Assembly (NCBI RefSeq): GCF_000517545.1
Contig: NZ_BAIV01000006.1
Span: forward strand, 62,001 to 126,000
Reading direction: 5' to 3'
Origin: Bacteroides reticulotermitis JCM 10512
Lineage (GTDB): Bacteria; Bacteroidota; Bacteroidia; Bacteroidales; Bacteroidaceae
DNA: 64,000 bases
Shown: piece after piece, positions 1 to 8,738 of the stretch
Numbering within the stretch: the first letter of the stretch is position 1
Layout: the number at the start of each line of letters is the position of its first letter
Translations under genes and position numbers: made by a program
Notes under the pieces: generated by a model
What the model was told of the DNA's origin: nothing
Database searches by the model: none
What the model saw: only the letters and a program-made list of their open reading frames with translations

Positions 1-611
1 TGCAGCTTGCAGCGCCAAAACTTCCTGCCGCAACAGAGGAGGAATTACAACAATCTCCTGCTTTTGATCTTTCTCCATCTGCTGAAAAGAAAGAGCTAGC
101 TTTTTATCTGCCCGAAGACTTGTCAGTCGAGTGAAGAACCGAAGCATAAATAATTGGAGCGAACTCCTTTCCGGAAACTTAAACTCCTGATGCAAAAACA
201 TATACTGATGTCCAATGCATACACAGGGAACAGACGGACGAAAGAACGCGTAAGTCAGTCCGGCCAATAGTTCGTAGAAATTGATAACAACTTCTGCCCC
301 ACTCTCCTCAATACGGCGATTGATATAGCGAATGCTACGTAGATATTCCGGAAAATGCATGAGATTATAAGTGAAGCTTTTCTTCAGATTCATTCTTTTA
401 TGATCTGCTTCGGGTAAAAAGTTGGGGCTGATAAAACGCTTTACCGGTGCTTGAACACTTCGATTGAAGAATCCCGGTAAAGTACGCGTCGAACTTTTAC
501 CAACCAATATCTCCACAACTTCATGCCCGTTACGTATCAACATATCTTCAAGCGTGATGGCCTGTGTAAGATGCCTCTGCCCTCTCCTTGAACAATAAAT
601 AAAAATTTCAT
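1..611 (-). CDS. Glycosyltransferase-like protein, partial at window edge, frameshifted
   Basis: The gene runs off the left edge; only the N-terminal ~200 residues are present. Starting from the ATG at 609-611 the protein begins MKFLFIVQGEGRG and then breaks. Adding one base at about 571-574 (GGCC read as GGC) restores the continuation HLTQAITLEDMLIRNGHEV, followed by an open frame to position 1. The GxGHxxxA pattern at the N-terminus is typical of GT-B nucleotide-sugar glycosyltransferases of the MurG/MGT type, so transfer of a sugar in the cytoplasm is likely; donor and acceptor cannot be told. The break probably reflects a sequence error (see findings), since the rest of the frame is intact. 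It faces away from the thioredoxin genes. Confidence 0.6.
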
Positions 612-806
612 AAGCAATAGTTATTGGTTCCGTTTCTGTTTTTTTCTTTACGCAAAGATCCTTTTTCCATGTTACAATGGAATAACTACGAGATGACTAT
701 TTGATGAACAAATATGCCTATTTCACCGTTATAGTAATAAATCAGTTAATATACACCGTATTCATAGCTCCTGATAGATGTGAATACCATAAAGAAAGGA
801 AAAATC

Positions 807-1106
807 ATGGAAAAGTTCGAAGATTTAATACAATCCCCCACTCCCGTTTTAGTAGATTTCTATGCTGAATGGTGTGGACCCTGCAAGGCTATGAAACCGA
901 TTCTAGAAGAAGTGAAGGCAGCCGTAGGTGATAAAGTGCGAATCGTAAAAATAGATGTAGATGAGCGCCCGGCACTGGCTGGTGACTATCAGATACAGGC
1001 AGTACCGACATTTATTCTTTTCAAGAACGGTGAACCGGTATGGAGACATTCCGGTGTTATCCAGACCAATATCTTGAAAGGAGTATTGGCTCAGCATTAC
1101 GTATAA
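807..1106 (+). CDS. Thioredoxin
   Basis: A 99-residue thioredoxin with the redox motif WCGPC at residues 22-26 in the usual context (VDFYAEWCGPC), a conserved cis-proline region (AVPTF) and a normal family length. It has no signal peptide, so it should act in the cytoplasm as a dithiol reductant. An in-frame GTG at 780 would add nine residues, but the ATG at 807 gives the normal family N-terminus and follows a purine-rich stretch, so I prefer it. It is followed after 18 nt by an exported thioredoxin, so the two are probably co-transcribed. Several thioredoxin paralogs per genome are normal in Bacteroides, so a specific trx letter is not assigned. Confidence 0.9.
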   Translation: MEKFEDLIQSPTPVLVDFYAEWCGPCKAMKPILEEVKAAVGDKVRIVKIDVDERPALAGDYQIQAVPTFILFKNGEPVWRHSGVIQTNILKGVLAQHYV

Positions 1107-1124
1107 AGAATTTAAAAACAATAA

Positions 1125-1592
1125 ATGAAGAAAGTATTAGTATCAGTAACCCTTGTCATGATCAGTGTGATTGTGTATGCATTCAATGACGGGGCTAAAA
1201 CAAATCAGGGTAAACAAGAAAATACAGGTAACGGTGAAGTTGTAACAATGGATAAAGCCATGTTTCTGAGTAAAGTTTTCAACTACGAGAATTCAAAGGA
1301 ATGGAATTATACCGGAGACAAACCTGCCATTATCGACCTATATGCCGATTGGTGCGGACCTTGCCGTCAGATAGCGCCTATCATGAAAGAGCTAGCTAAA
1401 GAATATGCTGACAGCATTGTCATTTATAAAGTGAATGTGGATAAGCAGAAAGAGCTGGCAGCCTTATTCAATGTAAGCAGTATTCCTCTATTTGTGTTCA
1501 TACCCATGAATGGTGACCCGCAACTTTTTCGTGGAGCTGCCGATAAAGCAACTTACAAAAAGGCTATCGATGAGTTTCTATTAAAGAAATAA
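1125..1592 (+). CDS. Exported thioredoxin-fold protein
   Basis: A 155-residue protein with an N-terminal hydrophobic signal segment (residues ~4-20) and a thioredoxin domain with WCGPC at residues 76-80 and a cis-proline loop (SSIPLF). No lipobox cysteine is seen, so it is probably soluble in the periplasm or anchored by its uncleaved signal. By family knowledge it reduces or exchanges disulfides of exported proteins; it may receive electrons from the DsbD-like protein at 24943. It lies 18 nt after the cytoplasmic thioredoxin and ends in a strong hairpin terminator, so the pair forms a two-gene unit. Confidence 0.85.
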   Translation: MKKVLVSVTLVMISVIVYAFNDGAKTNQGKQENTGNGEVVTMDKAMFLSKVFNYENSKEWNYTGDKPAIIDLYADWCGPCRQIAPIMKELAKEYADSIVIYKVNVDKQKELAALFNVSSIPLFVFIPMNGDPQLFRGAADKATYKKAIDEFLLKK

Positions 1593-1612
1593 GAAGTTAA
1601 TTAGTTTATAAA

Positions 1613-1665
1613 GCCATCAACAACGGCAGCCTCGGAAGAAGTCGCCTTGTTGATGGCTCTTTTTA
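1613..1665 (+). terminator. Rho-independent terminator after the thioredoxin pair
   Basis: An 11-bp perfect stem (GCCATCAACAA at 1613-1623 with its complement at 1647-1657) is followed by a T-rich tract (CTCTTTTTATT). It lies 20 nt after the stop codon. Confidence 0.85.
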
Positions 1666-1850
1666 TTATTGCATTTCGGAAACTCAAGCCATGTTTCGGA
1701 TCACCTGCAAAAGTATGGGGATTACGCCTGAATCTTTATTAATATATACAATAATAAGAGAATATTCATTATTCCCCTTAACTTAAATCTAGGGATATAG
1801 CCTGCCCTATAAACTAAGTAACCGATAAAACACGCAATTTAAGCGAGTTA

Positions 1851-2379
1851 CACAATGATACAACACTCTTATGTCATAATCACTTTTTTCCGTAAACGAC
1901 TGATTGACAGTTCAATATATTGCGTCTACTTTTTTTCAGCCTGATCTACTCAATAGATAATACCGATTCCCGAAGATTGAGTACTTGACAAAATCCCTCG
2001 GGAGATAGTAGTAAACAACTAGTAAAAGACATCTTTACCCATAATATTTCCTGTTCCACAACTGTGGAACAGCTGACTCACATATTGTGAAGCACGTGTC
2101 CCACATAATGTGGAACAGGCGTCGCACAATATGTGAAACAGGAAATAGAAGGAGAAAAATATAGAAAAAAGCTATTTAAATTTACGAATAGTTGCGCACA
2201 ATACGGTTCTAAAACAGGCTTGTTTGGTGCATTGGAAGCTCTATTTTTTGAAAAAATAAGCAGTAGCTATCACCTATCAGAATAAAATGATCTAAAAAAA
2301 GAAGGCGCATTGCAATTAATTGATATACTGAACGATATGCAAAAAAGTGATTTAGTCATAAGAGTGTTGTATCATTGTG
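1851..2379. repeat. 529-bp non-coding repeat, copy A, with terminal inverted repeats
   Basis: The element starts with CACAATGATACAACACTCTT and ends with its reverse complement; including the imperfect inner part the inverted repeats span about 39 nt each (1851-1889 and 2341-2379). A second copy lies inverted at 40636-41164 with the same length of 529 bp, and a degenerate partial copy at 20441-20609. No long reading frame is present. Centrally it holds four short dyads with 23-bp period (separate entry). Size, inverted ends and lack of a transposase fit a MITE-like non-autonomous element. However, similarity between A and B continues about 35 bp beyond one inverted repeat (left flank of A, right flank of B), so the true borders may lie outside the coordinates given, and no target duplication could be defined. 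The remaining gap (1666-1850 and 2380-2509) shows nothing recognisable. Confidence 0.75.
2053..2135. repeat. Array of four dyads with 23-bp period inside repeat copy A
   Basis: Four short inverted repeats of the form CACA-2/3 nt-TGTG follow each other: GTTCCACA/TGTGGAAC (2053-2070), TCACA/TGTGA (2078-2090), CCACA/TGTGG (2101-2113) and CACA/TGTG (2125-2135). Their centres are at 2061.5, 2084, 2107 and 2130, i.e. steps of 22.5, 23 and 23 bp. The same array with the same period occurs in copy B in the opposite orientation. Such regular helical phasing suggests a cooperative protein-binding array, similar in layout to iterons or multi-site operators; that role is inference. Confidence 0.75.
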
Positions 2380-2509
2380 CAAAGTCAAGCCCCGAGATGA
2401 AAATATAGACAAAAATCGGATGTAGGGATATTGTATGGGGTGTAATTTAGCTAGTACTCAGAAAGCATGAGCCCACATCGCCCCCATACTTTGACAAGTG
2501 ATCCATAAA

Positions 2510-2542
2510 AAAGGCTTGTATTCCGCAAGAATACAAGCCTTT
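2510..2542 (-). terminator. Terminator of the perR-rubrerythrin unit
   Basis: A 14-bp perfect stem (AAAGGCTTGTATTC and its complement, loop of 5 nt) lies 22 nt beyond the rubrerythrin stop; on the minus strand it is followed by a T run (complement of the A tract at 2505-2510). Confidence 0.85.
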
Positions 2543-2564
2543 CAAAAGCCATTAATAAAATGAC

Positions 2565-3125
2565 TTATTTCTTATCGCCGAAATAACGATTGTATAGCCC
2601 TTCAAAACCTTTACCGTGACGAGCTTCATCTTTACACATCTCGTGTACTGTGTCGTGAATAGCATCTAAGTTTAATGCTTTAGCACGAGTTGCAATACGC
2701 TTTTTGTCTTCGCATGCACCTTGTTCAGCATCTTTACGTTTTTGCAAGTTGGTTTTAGTATCCCATACGCAGTCACCCAATAACTCTGCAAATTTAGCAG
2801 CATGTTCGGCTTCTTCCCAAGCATAACGTTTGAAAGCTTCAGCCACTTCAGGATAACCTTCACGGTCAGCTTGACGACTCATAGCCAAATACATACCTAC
2901 TTCTGTGCATTCGCCCATGAAATGGTTATTAAGATCCTTAATCATTTCTTCGTCGCATCCTTTAGCTACACCAATTACATGCTCATCGGCAAAAGTAAGA
3001 GCTCCACCTTCTGTCTCAACCACTTCTACAAATTTGCTAGCAGGTGCTTTACACAAAGGGCATTTTTCTGGAGCTGCGTCACCTTCATAAACGTAACCGC
3101 AAACAGTACATCTAAATTTTTTCAT
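2565..3125 (-). CDS. Reverse rubrerythrin (N-terminal rubredoxin, C-terminal ferritin-like domain)
   Basis: A 186-residue cytoplasmic non-haem iron protein. The rubredoxin-type iron site comes first (C6-x2-C9 and C22-x2-C25), followed by the diiron four-helix domain with EEAEHAAKF (ExxH) and DEARHGKGF motifs. This inverted domain order is that of reverse rubrerythrins, which reduce hydrogen peroxide to water in anaerobes using electrons from NADH via other carriers. It lies 36 nt after a PerR-type repressor on the same strand and ends in a good terminator, so both are likely one peroxide-induced transcript. Function is assigned from domain order and metal ligands; the electron donor is not visible here. 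Confidence 0.92.
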   Translation of the reverse strand: MKKFRCTVCGYVYEGDAAPEKCPLCKAPASKFVEVVETEGGALTFADEHVIGVAKGCDEEMIKDLNNHFMGECTEVGMYLAMSRQADREGYPEVAEAFKRYAWEEAEHAAKFAELLGDCVWDTKTNLQKRKDAEQGACEDKKRIATRAKALNLDAIHDTVHEMCKDEARHGKGFEGLYNRYFGDKK

Positions 3126-3161
3126 TTCTTTTCAATTTTAATTAATTAGTCATTTTGTATA

Positions 3162-3572
3162 TTATTGTTCAGTCAAACAATTCCGGCAAGTACCTTTATA
3201 ATAGTAATGTATCTCTGTCACCTCATGACCACCCATATCTTGTTTTTCCACCTGTTTTACTCCTTCCGGAGCTTTTAGATCGTAGATATGTGAACAAGAC
3301 TTGCAAAAGAAATGCGAGTGCGGAGAAGTATCAGCATCGAAATTGGCATTTCGCTCATCAATCGTGAGCATTAATGCCGCACCATGCTCAGCAAAGAGTT
3401 TCAACGTATTATAAACAGTTGTTTTCGAGAGAGTCGGCATCTTTGGTGACAAAGCTGTATATATCTCATCAGCTGAGGGATGCGTACGATGTTCGATTAA
3501 ATACTCCATAATTGCAATTCTTTGCATAGAGGGTTTAATGTTATACTTCAGTAACCGATCATAGGATTCCAT
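3162..3572 (-). CDS. Fur-family peroxide repressor, PerR-like
   Basis: A 136-residue winged-helix repressor of the Fur superfamily. Two CxxC pairs (C90/C93 and C129/C132) form the structural zinc site. The regulatory site residues of PerR appear conserved: H31, H85, H87 and an Asp (D98) at the position where PerR has Asp and Fur usually has Glu. This suggests sensing of peroxide by metal-catalysed oxidation of histidine. The gene precedes rubrerythrin in the same operon, and two overlapping dyads lie between its promoter and start codon, so autoregulation and peroxide induction are likely. PerR rather than Fur or Zur is inferred from these residues and the neighbour. Confidence 0.85.
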   Translation of the reverse strand: MESYDRLLKYNIKPSMQRIAIMEYLIEHRTHPSADEIYTALSPKMPTLSKTTVYNTLKLFAEHGAALMLTIDERNANFDADTSPHSHFFCKSCSHIYDLKAPEGVKQVEKQDMGGHEVTEIHYYYKGTCRNCLTEQ

Positions 3573-3587
3573 TGTCTTCTTTTTATT

Positions 3588-3631
3588 TACAATATTGTAG
3601 TTATTACAACTATAGAGCTAATGCAAAGGTA
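3588..3631 (-). promoter_or_regulatory. perR promoter with overlapping dyad operators
   Basis: On the minus strand a Bacteroides -7 box TACCTTTG lies at 3624-3631. Between it and the perR ATG two dyads share one arm: TACAATATTGTA (3588-3599) and TTGTAnnnnnTACAA (3595-3609). Their position downstream of the start site fits a repressor operator for PerR. Promoter box seen directly; operator role inferred. Confidence 0.55.
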
Positions 3632-3784
3632 AATGAGTTATTCGAAATATACAAATAAATACAAGCTTTTTTTATAAAAAATACAATTTCACAAATCAAG
3701 CGGTAAAGCATAAGGGTATTAACTATAATTCAGTCTTTCCTTTAGGATTTACCTACAAACCTATGAGGAATGAAAACTATTTTT

Positions 3785-3792
3785 TACTTTTG
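3785..3792 (+). promoter_or_regulatory. Promoter -7 box of nadE
   Basis: TACTTTTG matches the Bacteroides -7 consensus TAnnTTTG 29 nt before the nadE ATG. No clear TTTG -33 box was found at the usual distance. Confidence 0.5.
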
Positions 3793-3820
3793 CATTCATA
3801 TTATATAAATAAGACGTCAA

Positions 3821-5746
3821 ATGAACTACGGATTCGTTAAAGTAGCTGCGGCAAGCCCACATGTCAGAGTAGGTGACTGCAAGTTTAATACAGAGAGAAT
3901 AGAAGGCCAGATTGCTATTGCCGATGGAAAAGGAGTACAAATAATCGTATTCCCCGAACTGAGCATAACCGGATATACATGCGGCGATCTATTCGGCCAG
4001 CAACTATTGTTGGAGGAAGCCGAAATGGGACTGATACAAATACTAAATAATACCAGACAACTGGACATTATTTCAATTATCGGCATGCCAATAGTAGTTG
4101 ACTCAACACTCGTCAATGCCGCTGTAGTCATTCAAAAAGGCAAAGTCTTAGGAGCGGTAGCGAAAACTTATCTTCCAAACTATAAAGAGTTCTACGAACA
4201 ACGCTGGTTTACCTCTTCCACTCAACTGACCAGAAGCAATGTACGTCTTTGCGGACAAATTATTCCAATTGGCGCGAACCTGCTGTTCGAAACTTCCTCT
4301 ACAACATTCGGCATTGAAATATGCGAAGATTTGTGGGCAACCATACCACCCAGTTCTGCATTAGCATTGCAAGGTGCGGAAATCATTTTCAATATGTCGG
4401 CAGACAATGAGGGAATCGGCAAACATAATTATGTATGTTCCTTAATCAGCCAACAATCGGCACGTTGCATCTCTGGATATGTATTTGCGTCTTGCGGGTT
4501 TGGAGAGTCTACTACGGACGTAGTATTTGCCGGTAACGGTATCATTTATGAAAATGGTACTCAACTGGCACATAGCGAACGCTTCAGCATCAAAGAACAA
4601 CTGACCATCAGCGAAATCGATATAGAACGTATTCGTGCCGAACGGCGAGTTAATACGACTTACGCAGCTAACAGAGGCAATCTCGGACGACTAGATCCGA
4701 TTCGTATCTATACGGAATTCGTGAACAAGAGGGAATTGACCCTGACTCGTCCAATCAATCCACACCCATTTATTCCACAAGGAGCAGAATTGAATGAACG
4801 ATGCGAAGAAGTGTTCTCAATCCAAGTTAGCGCATTGGCACAACGGTTGAAACATACCGAGGCAAAAACTGCTGTAATAGGGATTTCGGGCGGACTGGAC
4901 TCAACGCTTGCTCTATTAGTTTGTGTTAAGACTTACGATAAACTGGGGCTTTCCCGAAAAGATATTCTGGGAATTACAATGCCCGGATTCGGTACAACCG
5001 ATCGTACCTACCTCAATGCCATTGAATTAATGAAATCCCTGGGAATATCGATGCGCGAAATCAGCATCAAAGAGGCATGCATCCAACACTTTAAAGATAT
5101 CAATCACGACATCAACGTACACGATGTAACCTACGAAAACTCGCAGGCTCGTGAACGTACGCAAATTTTAATGGATATCGCCAATCAAACTCGAGGAATG
5201 GTAATCGGTACAGGTGATTTATCTGAGTTAGCTTTAGGATGGGCCACATACAACGGCGACCATATGTCTATGTATGGCATCAATTCGAGTATTCCCAAAA
5301 CACTTGTCAGACACTTGGTGCAATGGGTAGCGGAGAATGAAATAGACAATACTTCTCAGAAGACACTTTTGGACATTGTGGACACACCAATCAGTCCGGA
5401 ACTGATCCCGGCAGATGAAAACGGAGAAATTAACCAAAAAACCGAAGATCTGGTAGGACCTTACGAACTACATGACTTCTTCCTCTATTACGTTCTCCGT
5501 TTTGGCTTCCGCCCCTCTAAAATTTTCTTCTTGGCAACTATTGCCTTTAAAGGTAGTTATGACGATGAAACCATAAAGAAATGGTTGCAAACCTTCTTTA
5601 GACGCTTCTTTACACAGCAGTTTAAACGCTCTTGTCTACCCGATGGACCGAAGGTCGGAAGTATTTCAATCAGTCCCCGAGGGGACTGGAGGATGCCGAG
5701 TGATGCCAGCCCTGCCAGCTGGTTGAAAGAATGCGAGAAGCTTTAA
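3821..5746 (+). CDS. nadE: Glutamine-dependent NAD+ synthetase
   Basis: A 641-residue two-domain enzyme that makes NAD+ from deamido-NAD+, ATP and glutamine in the cytoplasm. The N-terminal nitrilase-type glutaminase carries its Glu-Lys-Cys triad (E46 in FPELSITGY, K115 in AKTYLPNYKEF, C168 in GIEICEDLW). The C-terminal synthetase has the PP-loop SGGLDS at 356-361 and a C-terminal helix-rich tail. Length fits the long, glutamine-using form. The gene stands alone with its own promoter and converges on the his operon with a shared bidirectional terminator. Nothing odd is seen. Confidence 0.95.
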   Translation: MNYGFVKVAAASPHVRVGDCKFNTERIEGQIAIADGKGVQIIVFPELSITGYTCGDLFGQQLLLEEAEMGLIQILNNTRQLDIISIIGMPIVVDSTLVNAAVVIQKGKVLGAVAKTYLPNYKEFYEQRWFTSSTQLTRSNVRLCGQIIPIGANLLFETSSTTFGIEICEDLWATIPPSSALALQGAEIIFNMSADNEGIGKHNYVCSLISQQSARCISGYVFASCGFGESTTDVVFAGNGIIYENGTQLAHSERFSIKEQLTISEIDIERIRAERRVNTTYAANRGNLGRLDPIRIYTEFVNKRELTLTRPINPHPFIPQGAELNERCEEVFSIQVSALAQRLKHTEAKTAVIGISGGLDSTLALLVCVKTYDKLGLSRKDILGITMPGFGTTDRTYLNAIELMKSLGISMREISIKEACIQHFKDINHDINVHDVTYENSQARERTQILMDIANQTRGMVIGTGDLSELALGWATYNGDHMSMYGINSSIPKTLVRHLVQWVAENEIDNTSQKTLLDIVDTPISPELIPADENGEINQKTEDLVGPYELHDFFLYYVLRFGFRPSKIFFLATIAFKGSYDDETIKKWLQTFFRRFFTQQFKRSCLPDGPKVGSISISPRGDWRMPSDASPASWLKECEKL

Positions 5747-5910
5747 ATAAGGCTCAACGTTAACCTCATGTGACAGTATTTCGATTGTCACATTCCGATC
5801 ACAGCAATCCGTCATATGTTTAAATACTAATAATCAAGCTATTGAATGCATTTGTGATAGGTGACAAAAAACTGATCGAGAACAATCAATAGAAAGAAGA
5901 TAAAATACAT

Positions 5911-5944
5911 AATCCCAACTAACTTGCATAAATTAGTTGGGATT
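5911..5944. terminator. Bidirectional terminator between nadE and the his operon
   Basis: A 12-bp perfect stem (AATCCCAACTAA and its complement, 10-nt loop) lies between two converging genes, with A-rich and T-rich sequence on either side. Confidence 0.75.
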
Positions 5945-5993
5945 ATATTTTTAATAGATTGCTTGAGTAAAGCATCTACCAACGGGCAGTTCT

Positions 5994-6557
5994 TTATTCC
6001 TGCAAAACTTTACGGTGTATTCGTTCTACATCGGCATTGCGTATTGTACGAACTATGTTTTTGTAAATCCGGTGAAAGCCAAAACCTCCATCTTTCATTT
6101 CACGAATGGCTTCTTCTTTCGAAACTCCCTGAAAAACGATCCGGTACATAGCACAAACCGCTCCTGTTCGATCGGACCCGTGATGACAATGAATTACAAT
6201 AGGCCCCCTGCGCTGGTGAATAACCCGCAAGGCTTTAATCAATTGATCTTCATTCACACGATGAGCCTTCATCTTTTGCCGATGAAGAACCAGCGATGTT
6301 CCCAAAGCCTCATCTGTATCATTATGCCTATTCCGCAGATTCAAGACTTCAGTTATACCATATGCTTCCAGCGCTTTAAAATCATTCTTCTCAGGCTGTT
6401 CCGAACGATAAACTCCGTCATCTATCCGGTATAAGTTTACCAGCTTACTACTCGGCAATTCTATCTTTTTGGCCTGAAACTCTTGACCGCAAAGTGAAAT
6501 CAGACAACCGAATAATAAGACTATGCCGGAGAAAAACCTTTTAGATGTAACCTGCAT
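5994..6557 (-). CDS. Exported tyrosine/dual-specificity phosphatase-like protein
   Basis: A 187-residue protein with an N-terminal signal peptide (hydrophobic residues ~10-24, ending before QEFQ) and the cysteine phosphatase signature HCHHGSDRTG (C-x5-R) near residue 120. By family it hydrolyses phosphoesters through a cysteinyl-phosphate intermediate; substrates could be phosphotyrosine, inositol phosphates or polyphosphate and cannot be told. Its ATG overlaps the hisB stop by one base (TAATG), so translation is coupled to hisB and it is the last gene of the his operon. A role in histidine synthesis is not supported, because the protein appears to be exported while HisB already carries a histidinol phosphatase domain. 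Confidence 0.8.
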   Translation of the reverse strand: MQVTSKRFFSGIVLLFGCLISLCGQEFQAKKIELPSSKLVNLYRIDDGVYRSEQPEKNDFKALEAYGITEVLNLRNRHNDTDEALGTSLVLHRQKMKAHRVNEDQLIKALRVIHQRRGPIVIHCHHGSDRTGAVCAMYRIVFQGVSKEEAIREMKDGGFGFHRIYKNIVRTIRNADVERIHRKVLQE

Positions 6558-7681
6558 TAAAGCACTCCTTTACTCGACGGAAGTTCAAAATGATAGATAT
6601 CACGCTTAATTGCCATCTTCAAAGCACGGGCAAGTGCCTTGAAAATTCCCTCAATTTTATGATGTTCGTTTTGTCCTTCAGCTTTGATATTCAGATTCAT
6701 TTTAGCAGCATCACTCAAGGATTTGAAGAAATGCAGAAACATCTCTGTAGGCATCTCCCCTATTTTCTCTCTCGTAAACTCTGCATCCCAAACCAACCAG
6801 GGGCGACCGCCAAAATCAAGACACACCTGACAAAGACAATCATCCATCGGTAGCGCATAACCGTAACGTTCTATCCCACGCTTACTGCCTATTGCTTGAT
6901 AAATACATTCGCCTAAAGCAATTGCGGTATCTTCAATCGTGTGATGTTCGTCCACCTCAAGGTCTCCTTTAACACGGATCGTGAGATCCATACCGGAGTG
7001 TTTGCCAATCTGTTCTAACATATGGTCAAAGAATCCCAATCCGGTAGAAATATTGCAGCAACCTTTTCCATCCAGATTTAGTGCCACATAAATATCTGTT
7101 TCTTTAGTCGTACGACGTACTTCCGCCTTACGTTCTCCGGCAAAAAGAAATTCGGCTATTTTATCCCAATCGGTTGTAGCCAAAGCACATACATCCGCCA
7201 ACCCTTGCTGCTCCAACAATTCCACAGTATCCTGCAAATAGATAGCACGACAACCCAGATTCCGGGCTAACTCGACATCCGTAGGACGGTCGCCCAACAC
7301 AAAGCTTCCGCTTAAGTCATACTCCGGATTATCTATATATTTGGTAAGCATGCCGGTGCGAGGTTTACGAGTCGGCGCATTATCTGCCGGAAAGCTACGA
7401 TCGATCAGTGTATCGTCAAAAGTAATTCCCTCTCCTGCCAATGTTTTCAGCATCAGGTTATGGGCCGGCCAAAATGTCTCTTCAGGAAAAGATGTCGTTC
7501 CCAATCCATCCTGATTGGTTACCATCACAAACTCATAATCCAGATTGCTTCGGATAAATCCTAAATTCCGAAATACTTTCGGATAAAACTCCAACTTCTC
7601 CAACGAGTCCAACTGATAGTCTATAGGAGGTTCTATCACTAATGTACCATCTCTATCAATAAACAAGACTTTCTTTTTCAT
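6557..7681 (-). CDS. hisB: Bifunctional histidinol-phosphatase / imidazoleglycerol-phosphate dehydratase
   Basis: A 374-residue fusion. The N-terminal half is a HAD-family histidinol phosphatase (FIDRDGTLV at ~8-16, later [11 protein letters not shown]). The C-terminal half is imidazoleglycerol-phosphate dehydratase with the manganese-binding motifs [23 protein letters not shown] and EHHKIEG. It performs steps six and eight of histidine synthesis in the cytoplasm. It follows hisC by 6 nt and overlaps the next gene by one base, so it is within the hisGDCB operon controlled by the upstream leader. Length and domain order match the Bacteroidetes and enteric bifunctional form. Confidence 0.96.
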   Translation of the reverse strand: MKKKVLFIDRDGTLVIEPPIDYQLDSLEKLEFYPKVFRNLGFIRSNLDYEFVMVTNQDGLGTTSFPEETFWPAHNLMLKTLAGEGITFDDTLIDRSFPADNAPTRKPRTGMLTKYIDNPEYDLSGSFVLGDRPTDVELARNLGCRAIYLQDTVELLEQQGLADVCALATTDWDKIAEFLFAGERKAEVRRTTKETDIYVALNLDGKGCCNISTGLGFFDHMLEQIGKHSGMDLTIRVKGDLEVDEHHTIEDTAIALGECIYQAIGSKRGIERYGYALPMDDCLCQVCLDFGGRPWLVWDAEFTREKIGEMPTEMFLHFFKSLSDAAKMNLNIKAEGQNEHHKIEGIFKALARALKMAIKRDIYHFELPSSKGVL

Positions 7682-7687
7682 ATCCTC

Positions 7688-8728
7688 TTATCCCTTATAT
7701 TTTTGAAGTGCTTCTATCAGTATCTCATTCTCACGGCGCGTCCCGACGGTTACGCGCAGACAATTGCCACAAAGTGCAATGGAGTTACGGTTACGAACTA
7801 TAATCCCCAAACCCACCAGGTAATTGTATATTTTCACGGCATCAGTCACCCGCGCCAAAAAGAAATTCGCATCGGAAGGAAATATCTTCTCCGTACAAGA
7901 AAGTTTTTTAAAAGCATGAGTCAAGACTTCACGTTCTTCCTTCAGGCTTGTTACCCAACGTTCCACTTCATAGTATTTACGAAGCAGTTCCATTGCCTGT
8001 TGTTGCGTCAGTTGATTTACATTATAAGGGTATTTGATCTTATTCAAGATACCAATAATCCCTTCCGAAGCAAAAGCCATCCCCAAACGAATAGCAGCAC
8101 TACCCCATGCTTTAGAGAATGTTTGAAGAATAACCAGATTAGGGTATTGCTCCAAATTACGTAGAAAAGAAGGCGTTGCTGAGAAATCATTGTAAGCCTC
8201 GTCCAAAATTACCAGTCCTTCAAACTTACTCAATACTTTTTCGATTTCAGAACCGTTCAAGTCATTGCCTGTCGGATTGTTCGGCGAGCAGAGAAATATT
8301 AGTTTCGTATGTTCGTCCGTTGCAGCAAGTAAATCCTCGGCCGAGAACTGAAACTTATCATTCAGTAAAACCTTGCGATACTCTACATTATTCACATCAG
8401 CACACACCTGATACATGCCATATGTCGGATCGATTGCAACAACATTGTCTTTCTCCGGTTCACAGAATGCCCGATAAACCAAATCGATGGCTTCATCACT
8501 TCCATTACCTAAAAAGATATGTTCAGGAGAAACCTTTTTAATCTTCGAAAGCTCCGTTTTCAAATCACGTTGCAACGGGTCCGGATAACGGTTGTGTGGC
8601 AAACTATACGGATTCTCGTTAGCATCGAGGAAAACAGATGCGACAGCACCTTTATATTCATCACGAGCAGAAGAGTAGGGCTTCAACTCCCAAATATTCG
8701 GACGAGTCAGTTCTTTTAAAGTTTTCAT
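7688..8728 (-). CDS. hisC: Histidinol-phosphate aminotransferase
   Basis: A 346-residue class I/II PLP aminotransferase that converts imidazole acetol-phosphate and glutamate to histidinol phosphate. Visible motifs are the N-terminal LDANENPY, the substrate-binding [11 protein letters not shown], the aspartate motif [11 protein letters not shown], the PLP lysine in [14 protein letters not shown], and the C-terminal arginine region [10 protein letters not shown]. It lies 10 nt after hisD and 6 nt before hisB. Family, length and operon position agree. Confidence 0.96.
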   Translation of the reverse strand: MKTLKELTRPNIWELKPYSSARDEYKGAVASVFLDANENPYSLPHNRYPDPLQRDLKTELSKIKKVSPEHIFLGNGSDEAIDLVYRAFCEPEKDNVVAIDPTYGMYQVCADVNNVEYRKVLLNDKFQFSAEDLLAATDEHTKLIFLCSPNNPTGNDLNGSEIEKVLSKFEGLVILDEAYNDFSATPSFLRNLEQYPNLVILQTFSKAWGSAAIRLGMAFASEGIIGILNKIKYPYNVNQLTQQQAMELLRKYYEVERWVTSLKEEREVLTHAFKKLSCTEKIFPSDANFFLARVTDAVKIYNYLVGLGIIVRNRNSIALCGNCLRVTVGTRRENEILIEALQKYKG

Positions 8729-8738
8729 TCGTATTCTA

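Noticed and set aside
780..806. Upstream GTG start for the first thioredoxin
   Set aside because: The added nine residues are not typical of thioredoxins; the ATG at 807 gives the standard N-terminus.
2053..2135. Possible CRISPR array (regular short repeats)
   Set aside because: Repeats are too short, the period of 23 bp leaves no spacers, each unit is a dyad, and no cas genes are present.
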